Part shown: positions 8,586-16,830 of the stretch, in pieces
Layout: each line of letters starts with the position of its first letter
How positions within the stretch are numbered: position 1 is the first letter of the stretch
Source of the DNA: Marine Group II euryarchaeote MED-G34
Lineage (GTDB): Archaea; Thermoplasmatota; Poseidoniia; Poseidoniales; Thalassarchaeaceae
Reading direction: 5' to 3'
Assembly (NCBI GenBank): GCA_002457605.1
Contig: NTJT01000011.1
Span: forward strand, 1-36,660
DNA length: 36,660 nt
Translations under genes and position numbers: made by a program
The notes under the pieces: generated by a model
Databases searched by the model: none
What the model saw: only the letters and a program-made list of their open reading frames with translations
Told to the model about the DNA's origin: nothing

Positions 8586-9836
8586 ATGACTCAGCGTCAG
8601 GATTCAGAATCGGCCATAACCGCCGAATACGGCGCCGAGCAGAGCATATCCCTGTACGAGGCTGACGAGCCAGCAAGGGGTATCGAGAGGGTACGCTCGG
8701 CCGTCAGTCTGACCAAGGAGGCAGCCCGAGCAATCAGCATCACCGCCCTTGAGGCAGTGAGAGAGGGGGCCATCTTCATGGGAGTCATCGGAACTCGTGG
8801 CGAGTTAGTAAATCCGTTCAGGCACATCGACGCGGCAATATGGACCGAACCGGATGTTCCTGAAGAGATGACAGAGACTGCTTACGACTACTGCGAGGAA
8901 CTCACTAGGAGAGAGGCGGGCAACTTCTACCACTCGTTCAAGTACCTGCCAAATCTTGAGCGTCGGTCCATAATGGCCTACTATGCGTTCTGCCGGCGTG
9001 CTGATGACATCGCCGACGGAGACTACGTGGATGTATTCCCAGGCGGTTCATCGGACGAGCCTGAGTCGGTTGACTACAGATCCAAGATCGAACTGCTCAG
9101 TCCAGGCAGACCAGTCGTAGACAGATCAGCCTACAACGACAAGATGTCACAGTTGTTCTACTACAGGAAGAAGCTCTCCACTGCGTACGGAGAGATTACC
9201 TCAACTGACCCAATTTTCATGGCGATGAAAGACACCGTCGAGACCTTTGGGATTCCTCGGCAATTGCTCGATGATATGGTCAGCGGGATGGAAGACGATT
9301 TTCACCGCAACCGCTACCAGACCTTCGAGGACCTCTACTCATATTGCTACAGGGTCGCCTCTACTGTCGGTCTCGTGTGCATCGAGATCTACGGCTACGA
9401 CGACCAGAGGGCCCGTGAGTATGCTGAGTCATGGGGGGTCTTCATGCAACTTACCAACATCCTGCGCGACGTCGCCGAGGATGCCGAACGAGACAGAATC
9501 TACCTCCCTCTCGACGACCTTGCCCGCTTTGGCATCACTGAGGAGGATGTGAAGAGCGGTAAGGAGCTACTCAAGCACCCTGGATGGAAGCCTTTCGTAG
9601 ATGAGTACATCGAGAGGTGCGATAGGTACCGCGAAAAGGCGTTCAAACTATTTCCAATGCTTGACCGGTCATCTCGCTATTCACCTGCTGCAATGGCGAC
9701 ATTCTACCAGTCCATCCTCAAGAAGATTCAGAAGAAGGATGGCGATGTCTTCACCGAGAGAATCCAACTAAGCAAGACCGAGAAGATGGTCTTCGCCGCG
9801 TACGTGTACGTGCGCTACCGCTTCCTCGTACTCTGA
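8586..9836 (+). CDS. crtB: Phytoene/squalene synthase with N-terminal extension
   Basis: The conserved synthase core begins around residue 100 at YDYCEELTRREAGNFYHSF, followed by YAFCRRADDIADGD, with the first Asp-rich motif. NILRDVAEDAERDRIYLP is the second. Spacing fits the CrtB branch better than eukaryote-like squalene synthase. About 95 residues precede the core and are not part of the usual enzyme; they look soluble and mildly amphipathic (TKEAARAISITALEAV). The C-terminal end ends in an aromatic, basic segment (YVYVRYRFLVL) that could touch the membrane. The expected reaction is 2 GGPP to phytoene, or 2 FPP to squalene. Phytoene would feed carotenoid and retinal synthesis, but no desaturase or rhodopsin gene is in the window. 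The symbol reflects resemblance only. Confidence 0.87.
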   Translation: MTQRQDSESAITAEYGAEQSISLYEADEPARGIERVRSAVSLTKEAARAISITALEAVREGAIFMGVIGTRGELVNPFRHIDAAIWTEPDVPEEMTETAYDYCEELTRREAGNFYHSFKYLPNLERRSIMAYYAFCRRADDIADGDYVDVFPGGSSDEPESVDYRSKIELLSPGRPVVDRSAYNDKMSQLFYYRKKLSTAYGEITSTDPIFMAMKDTVETFGIPRQLLDDMVSGMEDDFHRNRYQTFEDLYSYCYRVASTVGLVCIEIYGYDDQRAREYAESWGVFMQLTNILRDVAEDAERDRIYLPLDDLARFGITEEDVKSGKELLKHPGWKPFVDEYIERCDRYREKAFKLFPMLDRSSRYSPAAMATFYQSILKKIQKKDGDVFTERIQLSKTEKMVFAAYVYVRYRFLVL

Positions 9837-9904
9837 GTAGAAGCGGCTGCCTATGGCAAGCCACATAGAAGAAGTATTGAGCGATTCGCAACGGGGGAAG
9901 TAGT

Positions 9905-11683
9905 ATGAGGGTAGCAGTTCTACTGGAGGATCGTTGCCAGCCGAAGAAGTGCAACGCCGAATGTTGGGCATTCTGCCCACCAGTACGCAACGGTATCGAA
10001 TGCATTGTCCTCGATGATTCCAATGGTAAGCCGCTGGTCTCGGAAGCCCTGTGCATAGGTTGTGGCATCTGCGTCGTCAAGTGTCCATTTGACGCTCTCA
10101 TTATCACCAACCTGCCCGAGGAACTCGACGGCGAGATGACACATCGCTACGGTGAGAATGGTTTCCGTCTGTTCAGGTTGCCCGCTCCTCGAGAGGAGCA
10201 GGTGGTAGGAATTCTAGGTCCCAACGGGATGGGGAAATCGACCGCGGTAAACCTACTCGCAGGAACCATCCAGCCAAATCTAGGTGACTGGACTGTGGAC
10301 TCTCGAGACTGGTTCGAGGTTCTCGAATCATTTCCGCGTGGAGAATTGCGTGATTACCTCGGTATGGTCGCTGAAGAGGGAGTGTCGGTCGCTGTAAAGC
10401 CACAGTACATCGACAAACTGCCGAAGATTTTCGAAGGTGATGTGCGCGAGTTGCTTGAGAGGGTAGATGACCGCGGTGAGCTGGTGGATTATACTACCCT
10501 CTTAGCGATTGATCACGTGCTCGACCGCAAGCTCGGCGCTCTGTCAGGAGGAGAATTACAGCGCGTGGCACTATGTGCTACGCTTCTCAAGGAGGCTGAT
10601 GTCTACTTCTTTGACGAGCCGTCCTCGTACCTAGACATCCATGAGAGGATGAGGATGGTCAGGATAATTCAGAATCTGGCCGAGCGCGGCAAGCGCGTCC
10701 TAGTCGTCGAGCATGACCTTGCAATACTCGACGTGTTGTGCGACCTGCTGCACGTGGTTTACGGTGAGCGTGCAGCCTACGGAATTTTCACGCCTCCACG
10801 CTCGACACGTACTGCAATCAACGCCTACCTAGACGGTTTCCTTCCTGAAGAGAACATCAGGATTCGTGATAAGCCGATACAGTTCTTACGGGGACGTACT
10901 AGAGGAGAAGAGGTCGGTGCACCGATTCTGAAATGGGGTGGTATCGAGAAGACGCTTGGTGATTTCCACCTCAAGACCGGCGAGGGTGAAGTCAAATCGG
11001 CCGAAGTGGTAGGTGTTGTAGGGCCCAACGCCACCGGGAAGACCACGATGGTCAGAATCATCGCTGGCGAGATGGACCCTGACGAAGGATGGTGCACGAT
11101 GGATGCAAAGGTGTCCTACAAACCCCAGCATGTCAGCGCCGACTTTGATGGGACTGTTCAAGACTGGCTCGACACCGAACTGGGCAACAAGTGGCGAACT
11201 GGAGAGTTCCACACGCAGGTAGTTCGAACTCTACAGGTAGACAAAATGCTAGAGTTACAGGCCAAGAAACTCTCTGGTGGTGAGCTCCAGGCAGTAAGCA
11301 TCACTATCTGCCTCGGCAAGGAGGCGGATCTATACTTACTCGACGAGCCTAGCGCGCACCTAGATGCCAACGCTAGGATGGAGACAGCGAAGGCCATTCG
11401 TAGGACCATGGAGAGCAATGAGAAGGCCGCCATGGTAATTGACCATGACATCTACTTCATCGACATCGTCAGTGATTCTCTTCTGGTCTTTGAGGGTGAA
11501 GGTGGCCGCAACGGCGACGCCGTGGGCCCGCTCAGTCTACGCAAAGGGATGAATCGCTTCTTGTCTGACGTGGACGTCACCTTCCGTCGTGATCATGACT
11601 CCCACAGGCCCCGAATAAACAAGCCCGGGAGTGTCAAGGATAGAGAACAGAAGGCCAAGGGAGAGTACTTCTATGCTGAATAG
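9905..11683 (+). CDS. Ribosome-recycling ABC ATPase ABCE1/RLI
   Basis: The 592-residue product has the full ABCE1 layout. The first 80 residues hold two 4Fe-4S clusters (Cys-rich KKCNAECWAFCPP and CIGCGICVVKCPF). Then come two ABC cassettes with Walker A GPNGMGKST near 107 and GPNATGKTT near 375, LSGGE signature motifs in both (ALSGGELQRVAL, KLSGGELQAVSI), and Walker B segments ending in DEPSSYLD and DEPSAHLD. ABCE1 splits the post-termination ribosome in archaea and eukaryotes and is absent from bacteria, so it is a strong lineage marker. It starts at ATG 9905 after a purine-rich GGGGGAAG stretch. GrpE follows 41 bases later on the same strand. Confidence 0.97.
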   Translation: MRVAVLLEDRCQPKKCNAECWAFCPPVRNGIECIVLDDSNGKPLVSEALCIGCGICVVKCPFDALIITNLPEELDGEMTHRYGENGFRLFRLPAPREEQVVGILGPNGMGKSTAVNLLAGTIQPNLGDWTVDSRDWFEVLESFPRGELRDYLGMVAEEGVSVAVKPQYIDKLPKIFEGDVRELLERVDDRGELVDYTTLLAIDHVLDRKLGALSGGELQRVALCATLLKEADVYFFDEPSSYLDIHERMRMVRIIQNLAERGKRVLVVEHDLAILDVLCDLLHVVYGERAAYGIFTPPRSTRTAINAYLDGFLPEENIRIRDKPIQFLRGRTRGEEVGAPILKWGGIEKTLGDFHLKTGEGEVKSAEVVGVVGPNATGKTTMVRIIAGEMDPDEGWCTMDAKVSYKPQHVSADFDGTVQDWLDTELGNKWRTGEFHTQVVRTLQVDKMLELQAKKLSGGELQAVSITICLGKEADLYLLDEPSAHLDANARMETAKAIRRTMESNEKAAMVIDHDIYFIDIVSDSLLVFEGEGGRNGDAVGPLSLRKGMNRFLSDVDVTFRRDHDSHRPRINKPGSVKDREQKAKGEYFYAE

Positions 11684-11724
11684 AATACCATTGGATTATT
11701 GAATGAGCCATAAGACGCATTAGC

Positions 11725-12222
11725 GTGACAGACGAGGCTGGAGAGGAGACCGTCGAGCAAGACGAGGAGTCCGATCCGATTGAGGATCTGGAGGCCAGAG
11801 TAGCAGAACTCGAGAAAGAGCTCCAGTACTCTGCTGCAGAAATGGTCAATGTAAGGCAGAGGGCAGCAAAGGAGAGATCTGAGGCATTGCGTTACGGCGG
11901 CATGTCGATGGCACTGAGGATGTTGCCTCTTGTTGACAGTCTTGAGAAGGCCTTAGAAGCTGCAAACGGAGATGATTCAGATGCTCTCAGCGAAGGAGTC
12001 AGACTCACTCTCGAAGGGGCCAAGTCGGCTCTGGAGGCTGAGGGAGTGAGCCAGATCGAGGTCGAATCTTCATTCGACCCGACGATGATGGAGGCGATTG
12101 CAACAGTTCCAGTCCCAGAGGGCAGCGGGCCGGGTAGTGTCATCGAAGTTATCGAGGTCGGTTACATGTACCATGACCGCGTCCTCCGCGCCGCTAGAGT
12201 GATAGTGGCCGAGGGTGAATGA
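11725..12222 (+). CDS. grpE: Nucleotide exchange factor GrpE
   Basis: The 165-residue product has an acidic N-terminus, a coiled-coil segment (DLEARVAELEKELQ, about residues 20-45), and the GrpE C-terminal beta domain with FDPTMMEAI and the terminal VGYMYHDRVLRAARV. GrpE releases ADP from DnaK. It starts at GTG 11725. In many archaea with the Hsp70 system grpE sits beside dnaK and dnaJ, but neither is in this window. Instead it is followed, with overlapping stop and start (ATGATG), by a Rieske oxygenase gene, so the two are likely co-translated though not functionally related in any obvious way. Confidence 0.93.
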   Translation: MTDEAGEETVEQDEESDPIEDLEARVAELEKELQYSAAEMVNVRQRAAKERSEALRYGGMSMALRMLPLVDSLEKALEAANGDDSDALSEGVRLTLEGAKSALEAEGVSQIEVESSFDPTMMEAIATVPVPEGSGPGSVIEVIEVGYMYHDRVLRAARVIVAEGE

Positions 12223-13283
12223 TGCCAGACAGTGGATTGATTGACCCTGATATCAGGAAAGCGAGGACGCTTCCCTCGCGTTACTACGCCGATGAGAAAG
12301 TTTTCTCAAAGATAGTAGATGGATTCGCAGAGTGCTGGCACTTCGCCGCTCACGAGAGTCAATTGGATAAGCACAACGTGCTCCCTCTCGAACACATGGA
12401 GAGCCTTGTGGGAGAACCGATGTTACTCTCCCGTGATGATGCAATCAGGTGTCTTTCCAACGTCTGTACTCATCGCGGGATGTTAGTGGCCACTGAGGCG
12501 TGCAGCGCCTCGACTCTTCGCTGCGGTTACCACGGCCGCACATTCGGCCTAGACGGCTGCTTCCGAAACATGCCGGAGTTCGATGAAGTGGAAGATTTTC
12601 CTAGCCCTTCAGACAACCTCTCTGCTTTTGCCATGAAGCGATGGAAGGGGCTTCTCTTCGCCGGAACCAAGCCGCATCGCTTCGAAGATTGTCTTGAAGA
12701 ACTGGAGTCGCGAATTGGATGGATGCCCATTGAGTCATTCCAGCATGACCTTTCGCGTCACCGGTCTTACGACATCGATGCGAATTGGGCACTCTATGTT
12801 GACAACTACCTCGAGGGATTTCACATTCCTTACGTCCATGGTGATTTGCATGAGGAACTCGACTATGACTCATACCGGACTGAGCTTTTCGAAGGAGGCG
12901 TTCTGCAGATTGGTATTGCCCGCAGTAACGAGACATGCTTCGAACTACCTGATTCATCACCCGATTATGGACAGCGAATTGCCGCCTACTACTACTGGCT
13001 CTACCCGGGTGTGATGCTGAACTTCTATCCTTGGGGGCTGTCTGTCAATATCGTCACCCCTCTCTCAGTAGACCGCACAAGAATAGTTTACCATGGCTTC
13101 GTATGGGACCATTCGAAGCTTGGAATGGGAGCAGGAGGGGATCTTGACAAGGTGGAGAGTGAGGACCAGGGAATCGTCGAGGCTACACAGAGAGGAGTGG
13201 CATCAAGAGTGTATGATAGGGGACGATATTCCCCTACAAAAGAGACGGGTGTTCACCACTTCCACAGGATGCTTGCATCCTAA
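12219..13283 (+). CDS. Rieske non-heme iron oxygenase, catalytic (alpha) subunit type
   Basis: The product (354 residues) has an N-terminal Rieske domain, with CTHRG and CGYHG supplying two Cys and two His for the 2Fe-2S cluster (about residues 88-110). The C-terminal catalytic domain has EGFHIPYVH, the His-x4-His part of the mononuclear iron site, and an EDQGIVEATQRG segment with the likely third acidic ligand. It belongs to the ring-hydroxylating or CntA/choline-monooxygenase-like group, which oxidises aromatic or quaternary-ammonium substrates with electrons from a reductase. No reductase or beta subunit is nearby, so the partner must be encoded elsewhere. The substrate cannot be inferred from these motifs. 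Its start overlaps the grpE stop. Confidence 0.88.
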   Translation: MMPDSGLIDPDIRKARTLPSRYYADEKVFSKIVDGFAECWHFAAHESQLDKHNVLPLEHMESLVGEPMLLSRDDAIRCLSNVCTHRGMLVATEACSASTLRCGYHGRTFGLDGCFRNMPEFDEVEDFPSPSDNLSAFAMKRWKGLLFAGTKPHRFEDCLEELESRIGWMPIESFQHDLSRHRSYDIDANWALYVDNYLEGFHIPYVHGDLHEELDYDSYRTELFEGGVLQIGIARSNETCFELPDSSPDYGQRIAAYYYWLYPGVMLNFYPWGLSVNIVTPLSVDRTRIVYHGFVWDHSKLGMGAGGDLDKVESEDQGIVEATQRGVASRVYDRGRYSPTKETGVHHFHRMLAS

Positions 13284-13320
13284 CGACAGTTCATAACTAA
13301 TCAGAGCCTCACAAGGTAGG

Positions 13321-15402
13321 ATGAATAGTGACTCTAAGACTAGAATAGCAATTTTACTTGTGATTTCCATATTGCTTTCCGGTTGTAGCGGAGGGGAAAC
13401 TGAGATTGCGCCTCAGGAAATCGCCGGGTGTACCGACGAGGCGGCGGAAAACTTCAATCCCGACGCAACTGTATCTGACAGGTCCTGCGTATATTCCGAA
13501 CCTGAGCCAGAACCTGGGCCAGAAGTAATCGCGGTACCACATACTGATGATTGTGACAACACCAATCCTGATCACTGCCTCCTTCCTTTCCCATCGGGTG
13601 CCTTCTTGGTAGAGGATTCGACTACTGTTACGGGATTCAGACTGAACATAGAGGGTAGCGCAATTCCTGATTCTGGGTCTGCCGTATCTGAATCTTTCAC
13701 GATTTTTAATCTCAAAGACGGTAATTCACCCTCTTCTCAAATCTTCACTACATTTGAACGAACTCCTGATATCTCTGACCTCGCTTCACAGTATGATATT
13801 GCACTATCACTTGATGCAAGTCACGGAACAGTATTGCTCAACATGGATTCTGGTCAAATAGTCCCTCACTGGGTAGAAGTCTCTTCAAGAACTCAAGATG
13901 ACGAGGCGCCCCTAGTCCATATTCGATCAATCAAGGGATTGGAGCACAACACTCAGTATGCGGTAGCCTTCAGAAATCTGAGTGATGAAACTGGGACGGA
14001 AATTAATCCTTCCTTAGCTTTCATGGCACTAAGAGATGGAGCAATTACTGACTCTCCAGATATTGAGAATCGTAGAGGAGGTTACGACGTAATGTTTGAT
14101 GCATTGGATGCCATAGGTTTCGAGCGAACGACTTTGCAATCTGCTTGGTGGTTCCATACTGCATCTACTGAATCTATCACTAGTGACTTGATTACTATGC
14201 GTGATGATGCTTCGGCACGACTAGGAGAGGGCGGAATAGGTTGCAATGTCACATCTGTGGATGAAAACTACCAAAACGACAACACCACCTTTAGGAGAGT
14301 CAGAGGTACGATTACAACCCCTCACTATATCGAGTCAATTTTCCCTCCAACTCTGATGAGTAGAGATTCCGATGGAACTCCACTTTTCACCTTCAATAGC
14401 GAGGTTGTATTCACTCTGTTGATCCCTCAATCAGCCGCAACCTCGGGGAATCCGGTTCCACTAGTGGTACTTGGACACGGCTTCCTTGGTAACGGAGAAG
14501 GTATGGTCTCCGGATTCAGAGGATGGGCGAACGAACATGGATACGCCACAATTGGTACCGACTTCAAAGGCTGGAGTTCGGATGGTGATTTCGATGCTAT
14601 TACATTCGGACTGATGAACGTAAACTATCTTCAGCATCAGGCTGAGAGGCTTCAGCAATCTGTAATCAATCACTTAGCAATGATTAGGACGATAAAGGGT
14701 GTTTGTTCTGATTTACCCGAATTCCACAATGAGGGAGTGAATCTCGTTGATTCGAGTGGCGATTTGAATTATCTTGGAGTATCATTGGGCGGCATCAGAG
14801 GTCCGTCGATGCTATCTCTGATACCTGAACTAAACAGAGGAGTACTATTTGTTGCCGGATCATCCTTCAGCTTCATCGCAGAGAGATCTACGCAATACAC
14901 ACAGTTCGAACTTCTTTTTGGAAATGATTTGGCTTATCCGTCCACCAATGACAGGTCCATACTACTCTCCCTAATGCAGTCCATGTGGGATTCTACTGAG
15001 GCGGAAACCTATCTTGCGTTCAGAGAAGGTGGTTTGAATGGGCAACTAAACGCATACGAAATGTTGTACATCGTTTCGATTAACGATGCTCAGGTTACCA
15101 TATTGTCTGCCGATCGGGCAGCTAGGACGTCGGGCATACCTGTTATCGACAACTCAACTTATCACCCCTACGGAATCGGAGTAGCACAAGCACCGATTGA
15201 CGGTTCTGGCATTGTGTATTTCGATGGTGGTTTTCCAGAAGTTCCAGCAGGAAATATTCAGGGTCCGATGGAATACCATTCGTTAGCCCACAATCAGGTA
15301 CTCGGTCAAGATTCAGCGGTTAATCTCGCCAATGAATACCTGTTGACAGGAGTAGTTGCCGACACGTGTTCGGGCGAGTGCTATTTCGAAGGTACATGGT
15401 GA
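13321..15402 (+). CDS. Secreted lipoprotein with alpha/beta-hydrolase fold
   Basis: The 693-residue product starts with a lipoprotein signal peptide: a short basic start, a hydrophobic stretch (IAILLVISILLSGC) and a lipobox Cys at residue 22. A short Cys-bounded motif follows (GCTDEAAENFNPDA ... SCVY), a sequence style I recall as common in surface proteins of marine Bacteroidetes and Marine Group II, then a PEPEPEPGPE linker. A beta-rich domain runs to about residue 340. The hydrolase core has LVVLGHGFLG (oxyanion loop) and LGVSLGG as the nucleophile elbow, with YHSLAHNQ as a possible catalytic His. An esterase or lipase acting outside the cell is likely; the substrate is unknown. The region CLLPFPSGAFLVED resembles secreted proteins I recall from myxobacteria, suggesting shared ancestry or transfer. 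Base composition looks AT-richer than the neighbours. Confidence 0.8.
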   Translation: MNSDSKTRIAILLVISILLSGCSGGETEIAPQEIAGCTDEAAENFNPDATVSDRSCVYSEPEPEPGPEVIAVPHTDDCDNTNPDHCLLPFPSGAFLVEDSTTVTGFRLNIEGSAIPDSGSAVSESFTIFNLKDGNSPSSQIFTTFERTPDISDLASQYDIALSLDASHGTVLLNMDSGQIVPHWVEVSSRTQDDEAPLVHIRSIKGLEHNTQYAVAFRNLSDETGTEINPSLAFMALRDGAITDSPDIENRRGGYDVMFDALDAIGFERTTLQSAWWFHTASTESITSDLITMRDDASARLGEGGIGCNVTSVDENYQNDNTTFRRVRGTITTPHYIESIFPPTLMSRDSDGTPLFTFNSEVVFTLLIPQSAATSGNPVPLVVLGHGFLGNGEGMVSGFRGWANEHGYATIGTDFKGWSSDGDFDAITFGLMNVNYLQHQAERLQQSVINHLAMIRTIKGVCSDLPEFHNEGVNLVDSSGDLNYLGVSLGGIRGPSMLSLIPELNRGVLFVAGSSFSFIAERSTQYTQFELLFGNDLAYPSTNDRSILLSLMQSMWDSTEAETYLAFREGGLNGQLNAYEMLYIVSINDAQVTILSADRAARTSGIPVIDNSTYHPYGIGVAQAPIDGSGIVYFDGGFPEVPAGNIQGPMEYHSLAHNQVLGQDSAVNLANEYLLTGVVADTCSGECYFEGTW

Positions 15403-16017
15403 TTAGCCTACTGGCTCGCCGCCTTCGCCGAGGAAGGCAAGACGTCTCAATCCGTTGCTACTGATGAGATGGTCCACAATCACTGACGGGACGGAGTGAG
15501 AAAGGACACTGCGAACTGCTTCCTCATCATCCACGGTCGACATCATCCTCGCTGTCTCTCTGACCCTCCACCCCTCGAAGTTGTCTCGCTGCTCTAGTGA
15601 CGACATTACAACAGGCCAACCAGCATTTTCGTAGAGCTCTGCTGAAGGGATGTCGCTGGTGAAGAAGACGCCGGCTACTCCGTGATACATTTCAGCGTGA
15701 ACTACCCAATTAGGAGGATCCTCGATATCCGGGACCGAGACTATGCTAACATCAACAATACCCTCTGCCTCCAACCATGTATTGAGCATTGCAATTCTCT
15801 CTTCTGAACTCCACGGATTTTGCATTGATTCTGGCCTGTTAGAAGATCCTATCACGATGACCAGTGGCATCTCTGAGGCATTGAGTTTGCGCCACTCTTC
15901 TGCGGCCTTGATTAATTGTGCATGACCGCGGTGAAACGGCTGGAACCTTCCCAGGACCACTAGGCTAGGATTTGGCGGCGATGCCGGTGGCTCCGGGTGA
16001 ATTGGAAGATTAGTCAT
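15403..16017 (-). CDS. nadM: Archaeal-type nicotinamide-nucleotide adenylyltransferase
   Basis: The 204-residue product has VVLGRFQPFHRGHAQLI, the nucleotidyltransferase GRFQPFHxGH signature with the HxGH ATP-binding site, and GSSNRPESMQNPWSSEER, matching the GSS...NPFTxxER segment of archaeal NadM. The enzyme makes NAD from NMN and ATP. The N-terminal 15 residues are Pro-rich and precede the core; the ATG at 16017 is kept because it forms an ATGA overlap with the gene upstream. It is also slightly longer than typical NadM at the C-terminus. Its stop codon directly abuts that of the lipoprotein gene on the other strand. Confidence 0.88.
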   Translation of the reverse strand: MTNLPIHPEPPASPPNPSLVVLGRFQPFHRGHAQLIKAAEEWRKLNASEMPLVIVIGSSNRPESMQNPWSSEERIAMLNTWLEAEGIVDVSIVSVPDIEDPPNWVVHAEMYHGVAGVFFTSDIPSAELYENAGWPVVMSSLEQRDNFEGWRVRETARMMSTVDDEEAVRSVLSHSVPSVIVDHLISSNGLRRLAFLGEGGEPVG

Positions 16018-16712
16018 GCTGCCACCCCCACCACCTCACCCAGACTCTGAGAGTCGAGATTCCAAAGTTCCGGTTCAAGGAACTCTCTGCCGATTAGTAT
16101 CGGCAATCCCTCGCTACGTGCCCTGTAGACGAAGTCGAACAGCAATTTGCTGGCACTGCGATGGGACTCCATAGTGGGTAGTATACGAGGATCCTCAGAA
16201 GGCTCCATTGTCTCGCCCAAACTCTGTCGACGCGTCATCCAGTCAAGCACCACTGACTCCGAGTAAGATATCCTGTCAATACTAGAAAGAGACTCTGAGA
16301 ACTCTGACCAGACCTGCTGTTGCAGAAACTCCTCGACAGACAGATTTCTACCCAGAAGAGGCTCGATGTACAGAAACAGTCTGGCATCCCAGCAACTCCA
16401 CTCTCCAAACGAGCACCAGCGTGCCAATGCTAGTGCCAGTTCGCAGGATGAGTTGGAATCCAATCCCTGTTCAGCGAGTGGTTTGGTCAGATCCAAATTG
16501 GCCTTTGCGTCCGACCACTCCAACACATCTCCCTCGATATCTACATCGAAGCTCCTGTGGAAGCGCGCATCTGGCTCCGGTCGCAGTGCCCTGAGGGCAC
16601 GGCCCTCCATGCCATCCAACAATTCGCCAAGAGGCTTCAAACAGAGACTATCGAAGCCCTCTCTATCGACTAGAAGGAGGATGACATCGGCCAAAGTACT
16701 CGCCCCATACAC
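16014..16712 (-). CDS. Unrecognised protein coupled to nadM
   Basis: I do not recognise this 232-residue protein. It has no membrane segments or Cys motifs. It is acidic and helix-rich, with a Trp/Phe-rich central stretch (LALARWCSFGEWSCWDARLF) that may form a hydrophobic core. The end overlaps the nadM start by four bases, so the two are translated together; a role tied to NAD or nucleotide metabolism is a guess from context alone. The start at GTG 16712 has only a weak ribosome-binding site; a TTG six codons further in is an alternative. Confidence 0.6.
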   Translation of the reverse strand: MYGASTLADVILLLVDREGFDSLCLKPLGELLDGMEGRALRALRPEPDARFHRSFDVDIEGDVLEWSDAKANLDLTKPLAEQGLDSNSSCELALALARWCSFGEWSCWDARLFLYIEPLLGRNLSVEEFLQQQVWSEFSESLSSIDRISYSESVVLDWMTRRQSLGETMEPSEDPRILPTMESHRSASKLLFDFVYRARSEGLPILIGREFLEPELWNLDSQSLGEVVGVAA

Positions 16713-16739
16713 ACCACTCGGTGGTACGCAAAGAACCCT

Positions 16740-16758
16740 CGCTCGCCTACGGCGAGCG
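16740..16758. repeat. Perfect 8-bp hairpin in a divergent promoter region
   Basis: CGCTCGCC-TAC-GGCGAGCG is a perfect inverted repeat with a three-base loop. It lies 28 bases upstream of the minus-strand GTG 16712 and 73 bases upstream of the DRG start, so it sits in the 5' leader of the unknown-nadM transcript or its promoter. Its architecture (8 bp, 3-base loop) matches that of 8498-8516. Confidence 0.65.
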
Positions 16759-16830
16759 CTGTAACGCCACCGGATTCAAGAACTCGGGGCGGGGCGTGGG
16801 TGGCGTCCGAATGGGCGCTGAGGGATTGCA

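Noticed and set aside
13321-15402. Genomic island or mobile element around the AT-richer lipoprotein gene
   Set aside because: No integrase, transposase, terminal repeat or tRNA attachment site is seen at either side. A single transferred gene remains possible.
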